A stretch of 64,000 nt of DNA from contig NZ_JACCCG010000005.1 in the NCBI RefSeq assembly GCF_013410955.1, forward strand, positions 248,001 to 312,000. Direction: 5' to 3'. The notes below the pieces were generated by a model. The model did no database searches and had not been told where the DNA came from. It saw only the letters and a list, made by a program, of their open reading frames with translations. A program made the position numbers and the translations under genes. The DNA comes from Microbacterium sp. AK009 (GTDB taxonomy: Bacteria; Actinomycetota; Actinomycetes; Actinomycetales; Microbacteriaceae). This document shows, one piece after another, positions 45,583-54,438 of this stretch. The first letter of the stretch is position 1. Each line of letters begins with the position of its first letter.

Positions 45583-46551
45583 TCACTTCACGCTGCCGGC
45601 GGTGAGGCCGCCGACGATGAAGCGCTGGAGCGCGAGGAACAGCGCGACGGGGATGATGGCAGCCAGCACCGCACCCGCGGCGAAGACGCTCCAGTTGCGC
45701 GCGGTCTCCTGAGAGACGAACTGGTAAAGACCGACGGCGAGCGTCTGCTTGTCAGGATCGGAGAGCACGACCGACGCGATGACGAAGTCGTTCGTCGTCG
45801 CCAGGAACGACAGCAGCCCGACGACGGCGAGGATCGGCGCGACCAGGCGCAGGATGATGGTGAAGAAGATGCGCGCGTGCCCGGCACCGTCGATCTTCGC
45901 CGCCTCGTCGATGGACGCCGGCACGGTGTTGAAGAACCCGTACATGAGGTAGGTGTTCACGCCGAGCGCTCCGCCGAGGTAGACCATGATCAGACCCAGC
46001 TGCGAGTTCAACCCGAGCGCGGGGAAGATGTCGGCGATCGCCGACATCAGCAGGAAGATCGCGACGAATGCCAGCAGCTGCGGGAACATCTGAACCAGCA
46101 GCAGGGTGAGGAGGCCGAACCGGCGGCCGGTGAAACGCATGCGCGAGAACGCATACGCCGCCAGCGCGCCGAGCAGCACGGTCCCGAAAGCGGTGGCGAG
46201 CCCGATCACGAGGGTGTTGACGAACCACGCGCCGTAGGGCTGCGACGGGTTCTCGAACAGCCGGACGTACGCGCCCAGGTCGAAGGTGGAGAACAGGCTG
46301 TTCGCCGTCAGCAGCGTGCCGCCGGGATTCAGCGACGCCGAGAGCACGTACGCCAGCGGGAAGGCGCAGAACAGCAGCATGACGATGCCGATGATGTGGC
46401 GCCATCCGGTCTCGCGGAACCACCGCCCGAAGGGTCGCCGCGGGTGGGGCGCGGGCTTGTCTGCGGCTGCGGAGCCGCGCCGATCGTCGGCGAGTGCCTC
46501 GGCGAGCACGGGGCCCGGCTGGCCGGTGAGGGGGGTGGAGTTCAGTGCCAT
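45583..46551 (-). CDS. malG: Maltose/oligosaccharide ABC permease, MalG type
   Basis: 322 residues with six membrane helices. The EAA loop is IDEAAKIDGAGHARIFFTII and the C-terminus is LQRFIVGGLTAGSVK, typical of MalG. An N-terminal cytosolic tail of about 45 residues precedes FRETGWRHIIGIVMLLF. It starts one base after the malF stop. The ATPase is absent, and actinobacterial systems of this type use a shared MsiK-like ATPase encoded elsewhere. Confidence 0.95.
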   Translation of the reverse strand: MALNSTPLTGQPGPVLAEALADDRRGSAAADKPAPHPRRPFGRWFRETGWRHIIGIVMLLFCAFPLAYVLSASLNPGGTLLTANSLFSTFDLGAYVRLFENPSQPYGAWFVNTLVIGLATAFGTVLLGALAAYAFSRMRFTGRRFGLLTLLLVQMFPQLLAFVAIFLLMSAIADIFPALGLNSQLGLIMVYLGGALGVNTYLMYGFFNTVPASIDEAAKIDGAGHARIFFTIILRLVAPILAVVGLLSFLATTNDFVIASVVLSDPDKQTLAVGLYQFVSQETARNWSVFAAGAVLAAIIPVALFLALQRFIVGGLTAGSVK

Positions 46552-46552
46552 C

Positions 46553-48166
46553 TCAGTTCAGCTCCTCGAGGACCTTGGTCTGTCGGAAGCTCACGTAGGA
46601 GATGACGGCGACCAGGATGAAGATGATGATCGAGAACGCGCTCGCGAGCCCGTAGTCGCGGTTGGCTCCGACGAACGCCACCTTGTAGACCATCGAGATC
46701 AGGATGTCGGTGGCACCGACGTTGATCGACGCGTCGGCGAACCTCGGCCCGCCGTTGGTGAGCATGTAGACGATGTTGAAGTTGTTGAAGTTGAACGCGA
46801 ACGACGAGATCAGCAGCGGGGCGACCGACACCAGCAGGAGCGGGAACTTGATGTGGCGGAAGACCTGCCACACTCCCGCGCCGTCGACGCGACCGGCCTC
46901 CTGGATGTCGTCGGGGATCGACTGCAGCGCGCCCGTGCACACCAGGAACATGTAGGGGAACCCGAGCCAGAGGTTGACGATGAGGATCGCGACCTTGGCG
47001 AGTATGGGATCGAGCAGCCACGGTATGGATGCGCCGCCGAGGAGCACCTGGTTGATGAACCCGAAGTCCTGGTTGAACATGCCCGCCCAGATCAGGGCCG
47101 ACAGGAACGCAGGGAACGCGTACGGGAGGATCAGGATGACGCGGTAGTACTTGCGGCTCTTCATCTTCGGGTCGTTGAAGACGACCGCGAGGAAGAGCCC
47201 GAGGACGAACGTGGTCGCCACCGACAGGAACGCGAAGACGAAGGTCCAGATCAGAACCGCGATGAACGGGCCGCGGATGGACTCCTCGGTGACGGCACGG
47301 ACGAAGTTCTCCCCGCCGACCCAGACCTGCCATCCCGGGAGGATCTCGGTGCCGTCATCGGCGGTGAACGCGCCGGTGCCGATGTCGCGGTAGACCACAC
47401 CCGTCTCGGTGTCGGTCATCGTGTCGGCGGCGGGGTCCCACTCCAGGCTCGACTGGAAGAGGTAGGCGTTCGACCCGTCGGTGGTGCGGAGGTAGCCGTC
47501 GTTCAGATCGTCGTCGAGCGGCACGGTCAGGGCGCCGATCTCGGCCTGGTTGGCGAGGATCTGAGAGAAGTCGAGCACCTCGAAGCCCGCAGCCTCGGGT
47601 GAGGAGATCGACTCCAGGGGCAGTTCGTTGCCGCCGACGCTGAGGTCGCCGGTCTCGGGGTCTTCGACGACCAAGAAGAACTCGCCGTCGCGCGTGGCGA
47701 TCTGCACGGGGTAGGTGGCCGAGTCCTCCACGCGCGTCTGCGACTGCTGGAGGAGGGAGGTGATCGCGTCCTCCTTGTCGGAGTTGTGCCCCGACCCGTA
47801 GTTGGTGAACGCGATGTAGACGGTGTAGAGCACCACGAAAATCTGGAAGATGAAGAGGAACACGAGACCGGGTGCGAGGTACTTCGCCGGAAGAAGCCCC
47901 GGGATCAGGTAGATCGCGTTGAGGACGACCACGCCGACCGCGATGGCCACCGCGACGACCCACTGCTCCTGAACGACGAGAACGAGGATCGCGTAGATCG
48001 CCATCGCGTCGACGATGCCGAGGGCGACGATCTTGAACAGCCACACCTTCCAGCCGGCGGAGGCGGCATCGGCGAAGGCCGCCGCGCGGCGGCGGCGCTT
48101 CTCTGTGGCCGGATCGGCGCGACGATCGGATGCGCGGTCGTCGGTGTCGAGGGTCGGAATCGTCAT
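46553..48166 (-). CDS. malF: Maltose/oligosaccharide ABC permease, MalF type
   Basis: 537 residues with eight membrane helices. It has the large MalF-type extracytoplasmic P2 loop between helices 3 and 4 (about residues 125-310). The EAA loop is IQEAGRVDGAGVWQVFRHIK. AGGAG six bases upstream fixes ATG 48164-48166. It is the middle gene of malE-malF-malG; the 97-bp gap from malE holds a hairpin. Size and loop favour maltose/maltodextrin over other sugars, but this is inference. Confidence 0.95.
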   Translation of the reverse strand: MTIPTLDTDDRASDRRADPATEKRRRRAAAFADAASAGWKVWLFKIVALGIVDAMAIYAILVLVVQEQWVVAVAIAVGVVVLNAIYLIPGLLPAKYLAPGLVFLFIFQIFVVLYTVYIAFTNYGSGHNSDKEDAITSLLQQSQTRVEDSATYPVQIATRDGEFFLVVEDPETGDLSVGGNELPLESISSPEAAGFEVLDFSQILANQAEIGALTVPLDDDLNDGYLRTTDGSNAYLFQSSLEWDPAADTMTDTETGVVYRDIGTGAFTADDGTEILPGWQVWVGGENFVRAVTEESIRGPFIAVLIWTFVFAFLSVATTFVLGLFLAVVFNDPKMKSRKYYRVILILPYAFPAFLSALIWAGMFNQDFGFINQVLLGGASIPWLLDPILAKVAILIVNLWLGFPYMFLVCTGALQSIPDDIQEAGRVDGAGVWQVFRHIKFPLLLVSVAPLLISSFAFNFNNFNIVYMLTNGGPRFADASINVGATDILISMVYKVAFVGANRDYGLASAFSIIIFILVAVISYVSFRQTKVLEELN

Positions 48167-48220
48167 CGAGGCTCCTAGGCGGACGATCGACGGCGCGGTC
48201 GATCTGTCAGGGAAAAGGGG

Positions 48221-48258
48221 TTCGGCGGGGATGCCGCGTGAGCGACACCCCCGCCGAA
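48221..48258 (-). promoter_or_regulatory. Intercistronic hairpin between malE and malF
   Basis: Perfect 10-base arms TTCGGCGGGG/CCCCGCCGAA around an 18-base loop, five bases beyond the malE stop, followed on the minus strand by a short pyrimidine stretch with four T. Such hairpins usually stabilise the abundant binding-protein message and partly stop transcription before the permeases. Confidence 0.65.
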
Positions 48259-48263
48259 GGCGA

Positions 48264-49517
48264 TCAGCCGATCTTGCCCTGGATGTTCTCGGCCATGGTC
48301 GTCCAGCTGGAGACCGGGTCGGCACCCTGGATGATGGCGACCTCGGTGGTGCCCCAGTCATCCCAGACGGCACCCATCTGCGGGATGCTCGGCATCGGCA
48401 CGGCCTCGGCTCCGACAGCGGCGAAGCCGGCGACGATCGGGTCGGCCTGCGCGGCCTCGAAGGACTCGGTCAGCGCGGGGGCACGGCCACCGGCCTCGAA
48501 CAGCGCGGTCTGCACCTCAGGGGTGGCGATGTAGTTCACGAGGAACTCGTTCGCCGCGAGGGCGTTCTCCGACTGCGAGCTGAGGAAGAAGGTCTGCACA
48601 CCCGCGAACGGACGAGCGGTCTGGCCACCGGCCGACGGGATCGGGTCGACGGCGACGTTGACGCCGGCGGCCACCGCGTCGGCGATGTTCCACGGACCGG
48701 TGAGGAAGAACGGCGCCTGACCGGCGTTGAAGGCCTCCTTGGCGAGGTCGCCGTCGAGGTTGAGGTTGAACACGCCCGCGGCACCCTGCTGGCCGAGCCA
48801 GGTTGCGAACTGCTGCCCGGCCTCGTCACCGATGGTGAGGTTGGCGGCGTCGTACGAGCCGTCCGCGTTCTGCGCGAAGACCGAGTTCCCGAAGGAGGTC
48901 TGGAACGGGTACAGGTGGTACGGGTCGGAGTTCTGGGGGTTCAGGCCCACCACGAACGGGTACTGCGTGCCGGCCGCCGTGCCCTTGGCGATCATGTCGT
49001 CGAAGTTGGTGGGCGCCTCGGGAACGAGGTCGGCGTTGCGAACCAGCGCGATGTTCTCGATCGCGTAGGGCAGGCCGTAGGTGTTGCCGTCGTAGGTGAC
49101 GGCCGCGATGGCGACCTCCTCGAACTCGGCCGCCTTGTCGCCGAGCTCGACGGGCGCGACGACGCCGTCCTGCACGAAGGCGCCGGTCCAGTCGTGGCCG
49201 CCGATCGTGATGTCGGGGCCCTCGCCGCTCGGGACCTGCGTGATGAAGTCCTGCTGGATGTCCTCGTACTCCTTGACGACGAGGTCGACGGCGATGCCCT
49301 TCTCCTCTTCGAAGGCGGTCGCGACATCCTGGAGGGCGCGCTCACGGTCGGCGTCGACCCAGACGGTCAGGGTGTTCTCGGCGGCGCCGGAGTCGCCACC
49401 GTTGTCGGCGCCACCGGAGCTCTCGCCACCGCCGCCGCCTGCGCAGCCGGCGAGCACAACGGCCCCGCCGACCAGGAATGCACTGAGACCCAGTGCACGC
49501 TTGTTCATCACCTTCAT
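48264..49517 (-). CDS. malE: Maltose/oligosaccharide-binding lipoprotein, MalE type
   Basis: 417 residues. The lipoprotein signal MKVMNKRALGLSAFLVGGAV ends in the lipobox LAGC, then a Gly/Ser linker. The mature part begins ENTLTVWVDADRERALQDVA and includes GPDITIGGHDWTGAFVQDG, typical MBP landmarks. ATG 49515-49517 is preferred; ATG 49506-49508 is too close to its purine stretch. It heads the malEFG operon behind a LacI-type operator. Confidence 0.95.
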   Translation of the reverse strand: MKVMNKRALGLSAFLVGGAVVLAGCAGGGGGESSGGADNGGDSGAAENTLTVWVDADRERALQDVATAFEEEKGIAVDLVVKEYEDIQQDFITQVPSGEGPDITIGGHDWTGAFVQDGVVAPVELGDKAAEFEEVAIAAVTYDGNTYGLPYAIENIALVRNADLVPEAPTNFDDMIAKGTAAGTQYPFVVGLNPQNSDPYHLYPFQTSFGNSVFAQNADGSYDAANLTIGDEAGQQFATWLGQQGAAGVFNLNLDGDLAKEAFNAGQAPFFLTGPWNIADAVAAGVNVAVDPIPSAGGQTARPFAGVQTFFLSSQSENALAANEFLVNYIATPEVQTALFEAGGRAPALTESFEAAQADPIVAGFAAVGAEAVPMPSIPQMGAVWDDWGTTEVAIIQGADPVSSWTTMAENIQGKIG

Positions 49518-49587
49518 CGGTGTTCGCCTCTTTCTTTGGGGAGGGCGACAGGTCCGCGGGAGGCGGCTCCCTTGTCGCCAGCTCGTG

Positions 49588-49603
49588 TTGCAAGCGCTTA
49601 CAG
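49588..49603. promoter_or_regulatory. LacI-family operator upstream of malE
   Basis: TTGCAAGCGCTTACAG, a near-palindrome on the core AAGCGCTT (49592-49599), the classical LacI/GalR-type operator centre. It lies 70 bp before the malE start. Maltose operons of actinobacteria are commonly repressed by a MalR-type LacI protein; none is encoded in the window. Confidence 0.75.
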
Positions 49604-49716
49604 TTTGCGTCAGTTGCGCCCGGTGCGCAATCTTCGACCTCGGTCGATACCATCCTGTGACCGTTCCGCGGTCGGGATTGTGCCCGAGCCACAACGACGA
49701 ACACCTGCTCTCCCTT

Positions 49717-49730
49717 TGGAAGCGCTTACA
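49717..49730. promoter_or_regulatory. Second LacI-family operator, near the yajQ promoter
   Basis: TGGAAGCGCTTACA with the same AAGCGCTT core (49720-49727), 128 bp centre to centre from the first operator and 30 bp before the YajQ start. It may help looping on the malE promoter or sit over the YajQ promoter. Confidence 0.65.
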
Positions 49731-49759
49731 TCTACAGGCGGGCTCGTTAGACTTCCGGT

Positions 49760-50248
49760 ATGGCCGACTCAAGTTTTGACATCGTCTCGAAGATCGATCG
49801 GCAGGAAGCCGACAACGCACTGAACCAGGCGCGGAAAGAGGTCGAGCAGCGCTACGACTTCAAGGGCACTGACGCATCCATCGAGTGGAGCGGCGAGGCG
49901 ATCCTCATCAAGGCGAATTCCGAGGAGCGCGCGAAAGCCGTGCTCGACGTCTTCCAGACGAAGCTCATCAAGCGGGGCATCTCGTTGAAGAGCCTGGAAT
50001 CGGGGGAGCCGACGGCGAGCGGCAAGGAGTTCCGCATCGTCTCGACCCTCAAGGAGGGCATCTCGCAGGAGAACGCCAAGAAGATCGGCAAGATCATTCG
50101 TGACGAGGGTCCGAAGTCGGTGAAGTCGCAGATCCAGGGCGACGAGCTGCGCGTGCAGTCGAAGTCTCGCGATGACCTGCAGGAGGTCCAGCGTCTGCTG
50201 AAGGCCGCTGACCTCGACGTCGACCTGCAGTTCGTCAACTACCGCTGA
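49760..50248 (+). CDS. YajQ-family nucleotide-binding protein
   Basis: 162 residues, full length: N-terminus [32 protein letters not shown], and C-terminus [12 protein letters not shown]. The family has two ferredoxin-like domains and binds c-di-GMP or nucleotides in proteobacteria; its actinobacterial role is unclear. No ribosome site is seen. A TAGACT hexamer (49748-49753) ends six bases before the ATG, so a leaderless transcript is likely. Confidence 0.95.
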   Translation: MADSSFDIVSKIDRQEADNALNQARKEVEQRYDFKGTDASIEWSGEAILIKANSEERAKAVLDVFQTKLIKRGISLKSLESGEPTASGKEFRIVSTLKEGISQENAKKIGKIIRDEGPKSVKSQIQGDELRVQSKSRDDLQEVQRLLKAADLDVDLQFVNYR

Positions 50249-50263
50249 CCGGCGGATCTGTTC

Positions 50264-50647
50264 GTGGAATCCTGGCGCTCAGCGGCGCGATGGCTTCTCG
50301 CTGCGCTCCTGGCCGCTGCCGGGATCTCGCATCTCACCTGGGGTCGTCGGGGGTACCGGATCGTGGTGCCCGACTGGTCGGCACGGACGACCGGACTGAG
50401 CAAAGACGCCATCGTCGTGGGCTCGGGTGTCGCGGAGCTCCTCCTCTCCGGCGCCGTCGCCAGCATCCCCCGGGAACGCAGCGTGGGGTGGCTGGTCGCC
50501 GCCTTCTTCGTCATCGTCTTCCCGGGCAACGTGCACCAGTGGCGCACCGGCCGCTCCGCCCCGATGCTGCGGACCGACCGTGCACGATTCATCCGCCTGC
50601 TCCTCCAGCCCGCCCTCATCGGCTGGGCGCTCTGGGCGAATCGTTGA
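50264..50647 (+). CDS. DoxX-like small membrane protein
   Basis: 127 residues, about four hydrophobic segments (AARWLLAALLAAAGISHLTW near the start, SVGWLVAAFFVIVFPGNVHQW in the middle). The ISHLTW and PGNVHQW signatures match the DoxX-like/DUF4267-type family. Function unknown. GTG start at 50264, 15 bp after yajQ, probably co-transcribed. Confidence 0.78.
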   Translation: MESWRSAARWLLAALLAAAGISHLTWGRRGYRIVVPDWSARTTGLSKDAIVVGSGVAELLLSGAVASIPRERSVGWLVAAFFVIVFPGNVHQWRTGRSAPMLRTDRARFIRLLLQPALIGWALWANR

Positions 50648-50684
50648 TCGGGAATGGGCGAGCGCGACGCGCGTTGAAGCTCGC

Positions 50685-51713
50685 ATGCGATCGATCGTCT
50701 ACTCCCGCACCGGCGACTCCTCCGTCCTGACCGCCATCGAGCGGGATCTCCCGCAGCCTGGGCCCGGCGAGGTGCGCATCCGCGTCGCGGTCTCCGGCGT
50801 GAACCCCACCGACTGGAAGGCCCGTCGAGGGGGGACGGCCGTGGAGACCCTCGGGGAGGTCACCCCCAACCAGGACGGTGCCGGCATCGTCGACGCCGTG
50901 GGCGACGGGGTCGGCTCGCCTGGCGTAGGCGAGCGCGTCTGGATCCATCTCGCACAGCACGAGCGACCGACGGGAACCGCCCAGGAGTACACCGTCGTCC
51001 CTGCCGAACGTGCCGTCCCCCTTCCCGACGGCATCGGTTTCGATCTCGCCGCGAGCCTCGGCGTTCCCGCGATGACCGCCCACCGCGCCCTCACCGTCCA
51101 CGAAGACGGTCCCGATCGCCTCTCCCCCGGCGCACTGGCGGGGCGCACCGTTCTGGTCGCCGGCGGCGCGGGCGCCGTCGGCCATGCGGCCATCCAGCTC
51201 GCGCGCTGGGCCGGAGCCACCGTCATCGCCACCGTCTCCAGCGACGAGAAGGCCGCGCTCGCCCGCGCCGCGGGCGCGCACCACACCGTGGACTACCGCA
51301 GCGAAGACACCGCCCGCCGCATCCTCGAGATCGCTCCTGGCGGCGTCGAACACATCGTCGAAGTCTCGCCTGCCGCGAACTTCGCTCTGGACACCACCGT
51401 CCTCGCCAACCACGGCAGCATCGCCTTCTACGCCGACAATGGCGGCGGGGAGGCGACGATCGCCGTCGTGCCGGCCTTCGCCAAGAACATCCGCATCCAG
51501 GGCCTGCTCATGTACACCGTCGGCCAGCGGGCTCTGACTGCGGCCGCCGAGGACATCACCGCGGCGCTTCGCGACGGCGCTCTTCCCGTCGGCGAGGACG
51601 CGGGGCTCCCCCTCACATGGTTCACCCTCGACGCCACGGGCGCGGCCCATGACGCGGTGGAGAGCGGCGCCGTCGGCAAGGTGCTGATCGACGTCTCCGG
51701 CGACAACCGCTGA
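50685..51713 (+). CDS. NADPH:quinone reductase-like MDR protein
   Basis: 342 residues. The GroES half has SGVNPTDWKARRGG, the Rossmann half has VLVAGGAGAVGHAAIQLARWAG. No zinc ligands are visible, consistent with a quinone/enal reductase of the Qor/zeta-crystallin group. It is a distant paralogue of the enzyme at 2757-3788. ATG 50685 follows a poor ribosome site; it may be part of the yajQ-led transcript (37-bp gap). Confidence 0.87.
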   Translation: MRSIVYSRTGDSSVLTAIERDLPQPGPGEVRIRVAVSGVNPTDWKARRGGTAVETLGEVTPNQDGAGIVDAVGDGVGSPGVGERVWIHLAQHERPTGTAQEYTVVPAERAVPLPDGIGFDLAASLGVPAMTAHRALTVHEDGPDRLSPGALAGRTVLVAGGAGAVGHAAIQLARWAGATVIATVSSDEKAALARAAGAHHTVDYRSEDTARRILEIAPGGVEHIVEVSPAANFALDTTVLANHGSIAFYADNGGGEATIAVVPAFAKNIRIQGLLMYTVGQRALTAAAEDITAALRDGALPVGEDAGLPLTWFTLDATGAAHDAVESGAVGKVLIDVSGDNR

Positions 51714-51771
51714 CCGGCGCTCCCGCGCCGCCACGTCTGGCCCACATCCACCTACCGCGGCAGGATGGAAG

Positions 51772-52131
51772 GTGTCCGCTGCGCCCGAAGAGTTCTTCGC
51801 CGAAAGCACGATCGGCCTGGAGGCCTATCGGCGGCTGCGCGACGAGATGCTTCCGCTCGGGGTCACGGTGCGTACGACCAAGAGTCAGGTGGGCTTCGTC
51901 AGCCGGCGACCATTCGCCTTCCTCTGGCTGCCCGGCCGGTACCTCCGGCATCCGCGCTCGCCCGTCGTCCTCTCCATCGCCCTTCCCCGCCGACTCCCCT
52001 CGCACCGATTCGCCCAGGTGGTGGAGCCTGCGCCCGGGCGCTGGATGCATCACCTCGACATCCATTCCGTCGCCGACCTCGACGATGAGGTCGCAGGATG
52101 GCTACGCGACGCAGCCGCCGCCGCACAGTGA
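51772..52131 (+). CDS. DUF5655-like small protein
   Basis: 119 residues. The pattern KSQVGFVSRRPFAFLWLPGRYL and the end WMHHLDIHSVADLDDEVAGW (read in two parts) resemble the DUF5655 domain, often seen with nucleic-acid-binding or phage-defence-like proteins but of unknown function. GTG 51772 has GGATGGAAG close upstream. It is convergent with the alcohol dehydrogenase. Confidence 0.7.
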   Translation: MSAAPEEFFAESTIGLEAYRRLRDEMLPLGVTVRTTKSQVGFVSRRPFAFLWLPGRYLRHPRSPVVLSIALPRRLPSHRFAQVVEPAPGRWMHHLDIHSVADLDDEVAGWLRDAAAAAQ

Positions 52132-52155
52132 TGCCGACTCGACGGCCCCGGAAAG

Positions 52156-53211
52156 TCAGCGCGACGACGGCGACGCCTGACGCGGCAGCAGATCCGCGGT
52201 GTGGTGCGCGAAAACGAGACGCGCAGGCACCCGCCCGGTGAGAACTTCCTGCACAGCGTCATTGACGCCCTCGAGATCCCGCTCCTCGGCGATCACCCGC
52301 GTGCGTCCTGCGGCATGCAGATCGAAGACCTCCGCCAGATCCTGCCGCGTGCCCACGATGGAGCCGATGATGCTGATCCCCTTGAGCACGGTTTGGAACA
52401 CCGGCAGGGTGAACTCCCCGGCAGCCGGCAACGCCACCAGAACCAGTCGTCCGCCGCGATTGAGAGCGTCGAACGCCTGGCGGGTCACCTCGGGTGCGAC
52501 CGCGAGCACGATCGCCACATCTGCGCCCCCGAGTCGCCCGATCGCCGCGACCGGATCCCCTGTCGCCGCATTCACGACATGGTCGGCCCCCAGATCCTCG
52601 GCGAGCTCGAGTTTGTCCTCGGTGACGTCGACAGCGATGACCTTGGCTCCCACCAACCGCGCGTACTGCACAGCCAAGTGCCCGAGGCCCCCTACACCGA
52701 AGATCGCCACGGTCTCATCGGGTCGAACGCGGGCGTTCTTCACAGCCGCGTACGTCGTCACTCCCGCGCAGGTGAGCGGCGCGGCATCCACGGGATGGAC
52801 ACCGTCGGGAACGGCGACGACGAAGCGCGCGTCGGCGACCAGGTACTCGGCGTACCCACCCGGTAGCGAGAACCCTGTGTTGGCCTGGCCGACGCAGAGA
52901 TTCTCGCGTCCATCGACGCAGTAGCGGCAACGACCGCACGCCCGCCCGAGCCAGGGCACGGCGACACGTCTGCCCATGCGAGGCTCTGTCACCCCGGCGC
53001 CGTGCCCCTCCACGATCCCCACCGCCTCGTGTCCGGGGATCAGGGGAAAAGTCGCGGCGACCGGCCAATCGCCGTTCATCGCATGGATGTCGGTGTGACA
53101 CAGCCCACACGTCTCGACCCGCAGGAGCACCTGACCGGGTCCCGGCTCGGGAACCGGAAGCTCCTCGACCTGCGCCGACGCACCGGCTCGATTGACGACT
53201 GCTGCTTTCAC
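52156..53211 (-). CDS. adhP: Zinc-dependent alcohol dehydrogenase, AdhP type
   Basis: 351 residues. Catalytic zinc ligands are in ETCGLCHTDIH and GHEAVGIVEG, structural-zinc cysteines in CGRCRYCVDGRENLC, and the NAD motif in FGVGGLGHLAVQYARLVGA. It oxidises short alcohols or reduces aldehydes. AGGAGG eight bases before the GTG at 53209-53211 fixes the start. A DosR-box-like site lies 59 bp upstream, shared with the divergent stress-protein gene; AdhP-type genes belong to the anaerobic or dormancy response in some actinobacteria. Confidence 0.93.
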   Translation of the reverse strand: MKAAVVNRAGASAQVEELPVPEPGPGQVLLRVETCGLCHTDIHAMNGDWPVAATFPLIPGHEAVGIVEGHGAGVTEPRMGRRVAVPWLGRACGRCRYCVDGRENLCVGQANTGFSLPGGYAEYLVADARFVVAVPDGVHPVDAAPLTCAGVTTYAAVKNARVRPDETVAIFGVGGLGHLAVQYARLVGAKVIAVDVTEDKLELAEDLGADHVVNAATGDPVAAIGRLGGADVAIVLAVAPEVTRQAFDALNRGGRLVLVALPAAGEFTLPVFQTVLKGISIIGSIVGTRQDLAEVFDLHAAGRTRVIAEERDLEGVNDAVQEVLTGRVPARLVFAHHTADLLPRQASPSSR

Positions 53212-53269
53212 GACTGGTCCTCCTCAGGCCTGGTGGAGGGAGTCTGACTGTTCACCCGTGCCGGACGGC

Positions 53270-53283
53270 GGGACCTTCGACCC
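53270..53283. promoter_or_regulatory. DosR-box-like site between adhP and usp
   Basis: GGGACCTTCGACCC agrees at 11 of 14 positions with the core GGGACTWWAGTCCC of the mycobacterial DosR box. It lies 59 bp from the adhP start and 36 bp before the divergent stress-protein start, the usual promoter position. Confidence 0.6.
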
Positions 53284-53318
53284 CCCGAGGAGCACCGAAC
53301 GCGAACGACGATGGTCGC

Positions 53319-53864
53319 ATGCGCGCCTCTCAGACCGACACCGCTGTCTCGCTCACACCCGACGAGGAGCCCTTCCCGTGGACGCGACCGGGAATACTCG
53401 TGGGGGTCGACGGCTCTGAATCCGCCGCTGCCGCCCTGGAGTACGCGGTCGAGATCGCCCCGAAGCTCGGACTGCCCGTGCATGCGATGGCGGTGTGGGA
53501 CGACCCGGGTCTTCTCTGGGGAGACGCCTCCGCCCCCGACGCCGGCACGGACTACGAGGGGCTGGCGCGGGACCTTGCCTCCCAGGCTGCGCGGGCGATC
53601 TTTCCGGAAGGGCAACCACCGTGGCTGACCACCGGGGTGCGTCACGGCACCGCCGAGCACACGCTCCTGACGGCGTCCGAGCACGCGGCGATGCTGGTGC
53701 TCGGCTCACACGGCCGCAGTCGGATCGGCAGTCTGTTTCTCGGTTCGGTCAGCGCGGTGTGCGCCTCGCACGCGTCCTGTCCGGTGATGATCGTCCGACA
53801 CCGCCCGCGACGCGGCCCGATGCCGGCGCCGGAGGAGACGACGGGAGGCGGCGACCGTGTCTGA
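53319..53864 (+). CDS. Universal stress protein with intact ATP loop
   Basis: 181 residues, one UspA domain with an N-terminal extension of about 20 residues. It begins ILVGVDGSESAAAALEYAVE and has the ATP-binding loop GSHGRSRIGSLFLGS (G-x2-G-x9-GS pattern) near residue 130. ATP-binding Usp proteins are a hallmark of the mycobacterial DosR regulon. Its stop overlaps the start of the next gene by eight bases, so both are coupled. Confidence 0.92.
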   Translation: MRASQTDTAVSLTPDEEPFPWTRPGILVGVDGSESAAAALEYAVEIAPKLGLPVHAMAVWDDPGLLWGDASAPDAGTDYEGLARDLASQAARAIFPEGQPPWLTTGVRHGTAEHTLLTASEHAAMLVLGSHGRSRIGSLFLGSVSAVCASHASCPVMIVRHRPRRGPMPAPEETTGGGDRV

Positions 53865-54333
53865 GGACGTGCGTATCGTCGACCATGCCGTCGAACTCAC
53901 CGCGGGTGTGCGCCGGCGCGTGCCGATGTCAGAGTTGACCGACTTCTTCGCCGCGGCCTTCACCGAGACCGCACGCGCGCTGGCGGAGCAGGGGGTTGCG
54001 CCGATCGGGCCCCCGTTCGGCAAGTACTACGGCGTGCCCGACACCGCCGTCGACGTCGAGGCGGGGTTCCCTGTCGCAGGGACGGTGCGCCCGCTGGGGA
54101 ACGTGAGCCCGGGTGTGCTCCCCGCGGGTCCGGTCGCGGAAGCGATGCACGTGGGGCCGTACGACACCATGGATCAGACCTACGCGGCGGTCCAGCGACA
54201 CTGCGCCGCGGTGGGGATGACACCGGGACCGGTCTCCTGGGAGCAGTACCTGAGCGATCCCGAAGCCGAGCCCGACCCGACCCGCTGGCGCACTCTGATC
54301 CGCTGGCCCGTCGTCGAATCCGCCGCGGGGTGA
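53857..54333 (+). CDS. GyrI-like (AraC effector-binding-type) domain protein
   Basis: 158 residues. RVPMSELTDFFAAAFTETAR and the core FGKYYGVPDTAVDVEAGFPV, then VAEAMHVGPYDTMDQTYAAV, match the GyrI-like small-molecule-binding fold. Glu in VDVEAGFPV and the aromatic pair in EQYLSDPEAEPDPTRW line the ligand pocket in relatives. No DNA-binding domain is present. It sits between a stress protein and the DevS-like kinase; a ligand sensor or antidote role is possible but untested. Confidence 0.82.
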   Translation: MSEDVRIVDHAVELTAGVRRRVPMSELTDFFAAAFTETARALAEQGVAPIGPPFGKYYGVPDTAVDVEAGFPVAGTVRPLGNVSPGVLPAGPVAEAMHVGPYDTMDQTYAAVQRHCAAVGMTPGPVSWEQYLSDPEAEPDPTRWRTLIRWPVVESAAG

Positions 54334-54438
54334 GCAACGCCTCTGAGCGCTCATCACGCGTGCCGCAAGCGTCTTGTCGACGTGTGCCGCGAGCAGTACC
54401 CTGGCGCCAATTCAGCAGCGCAGGGGCAGGAGCGGTCC

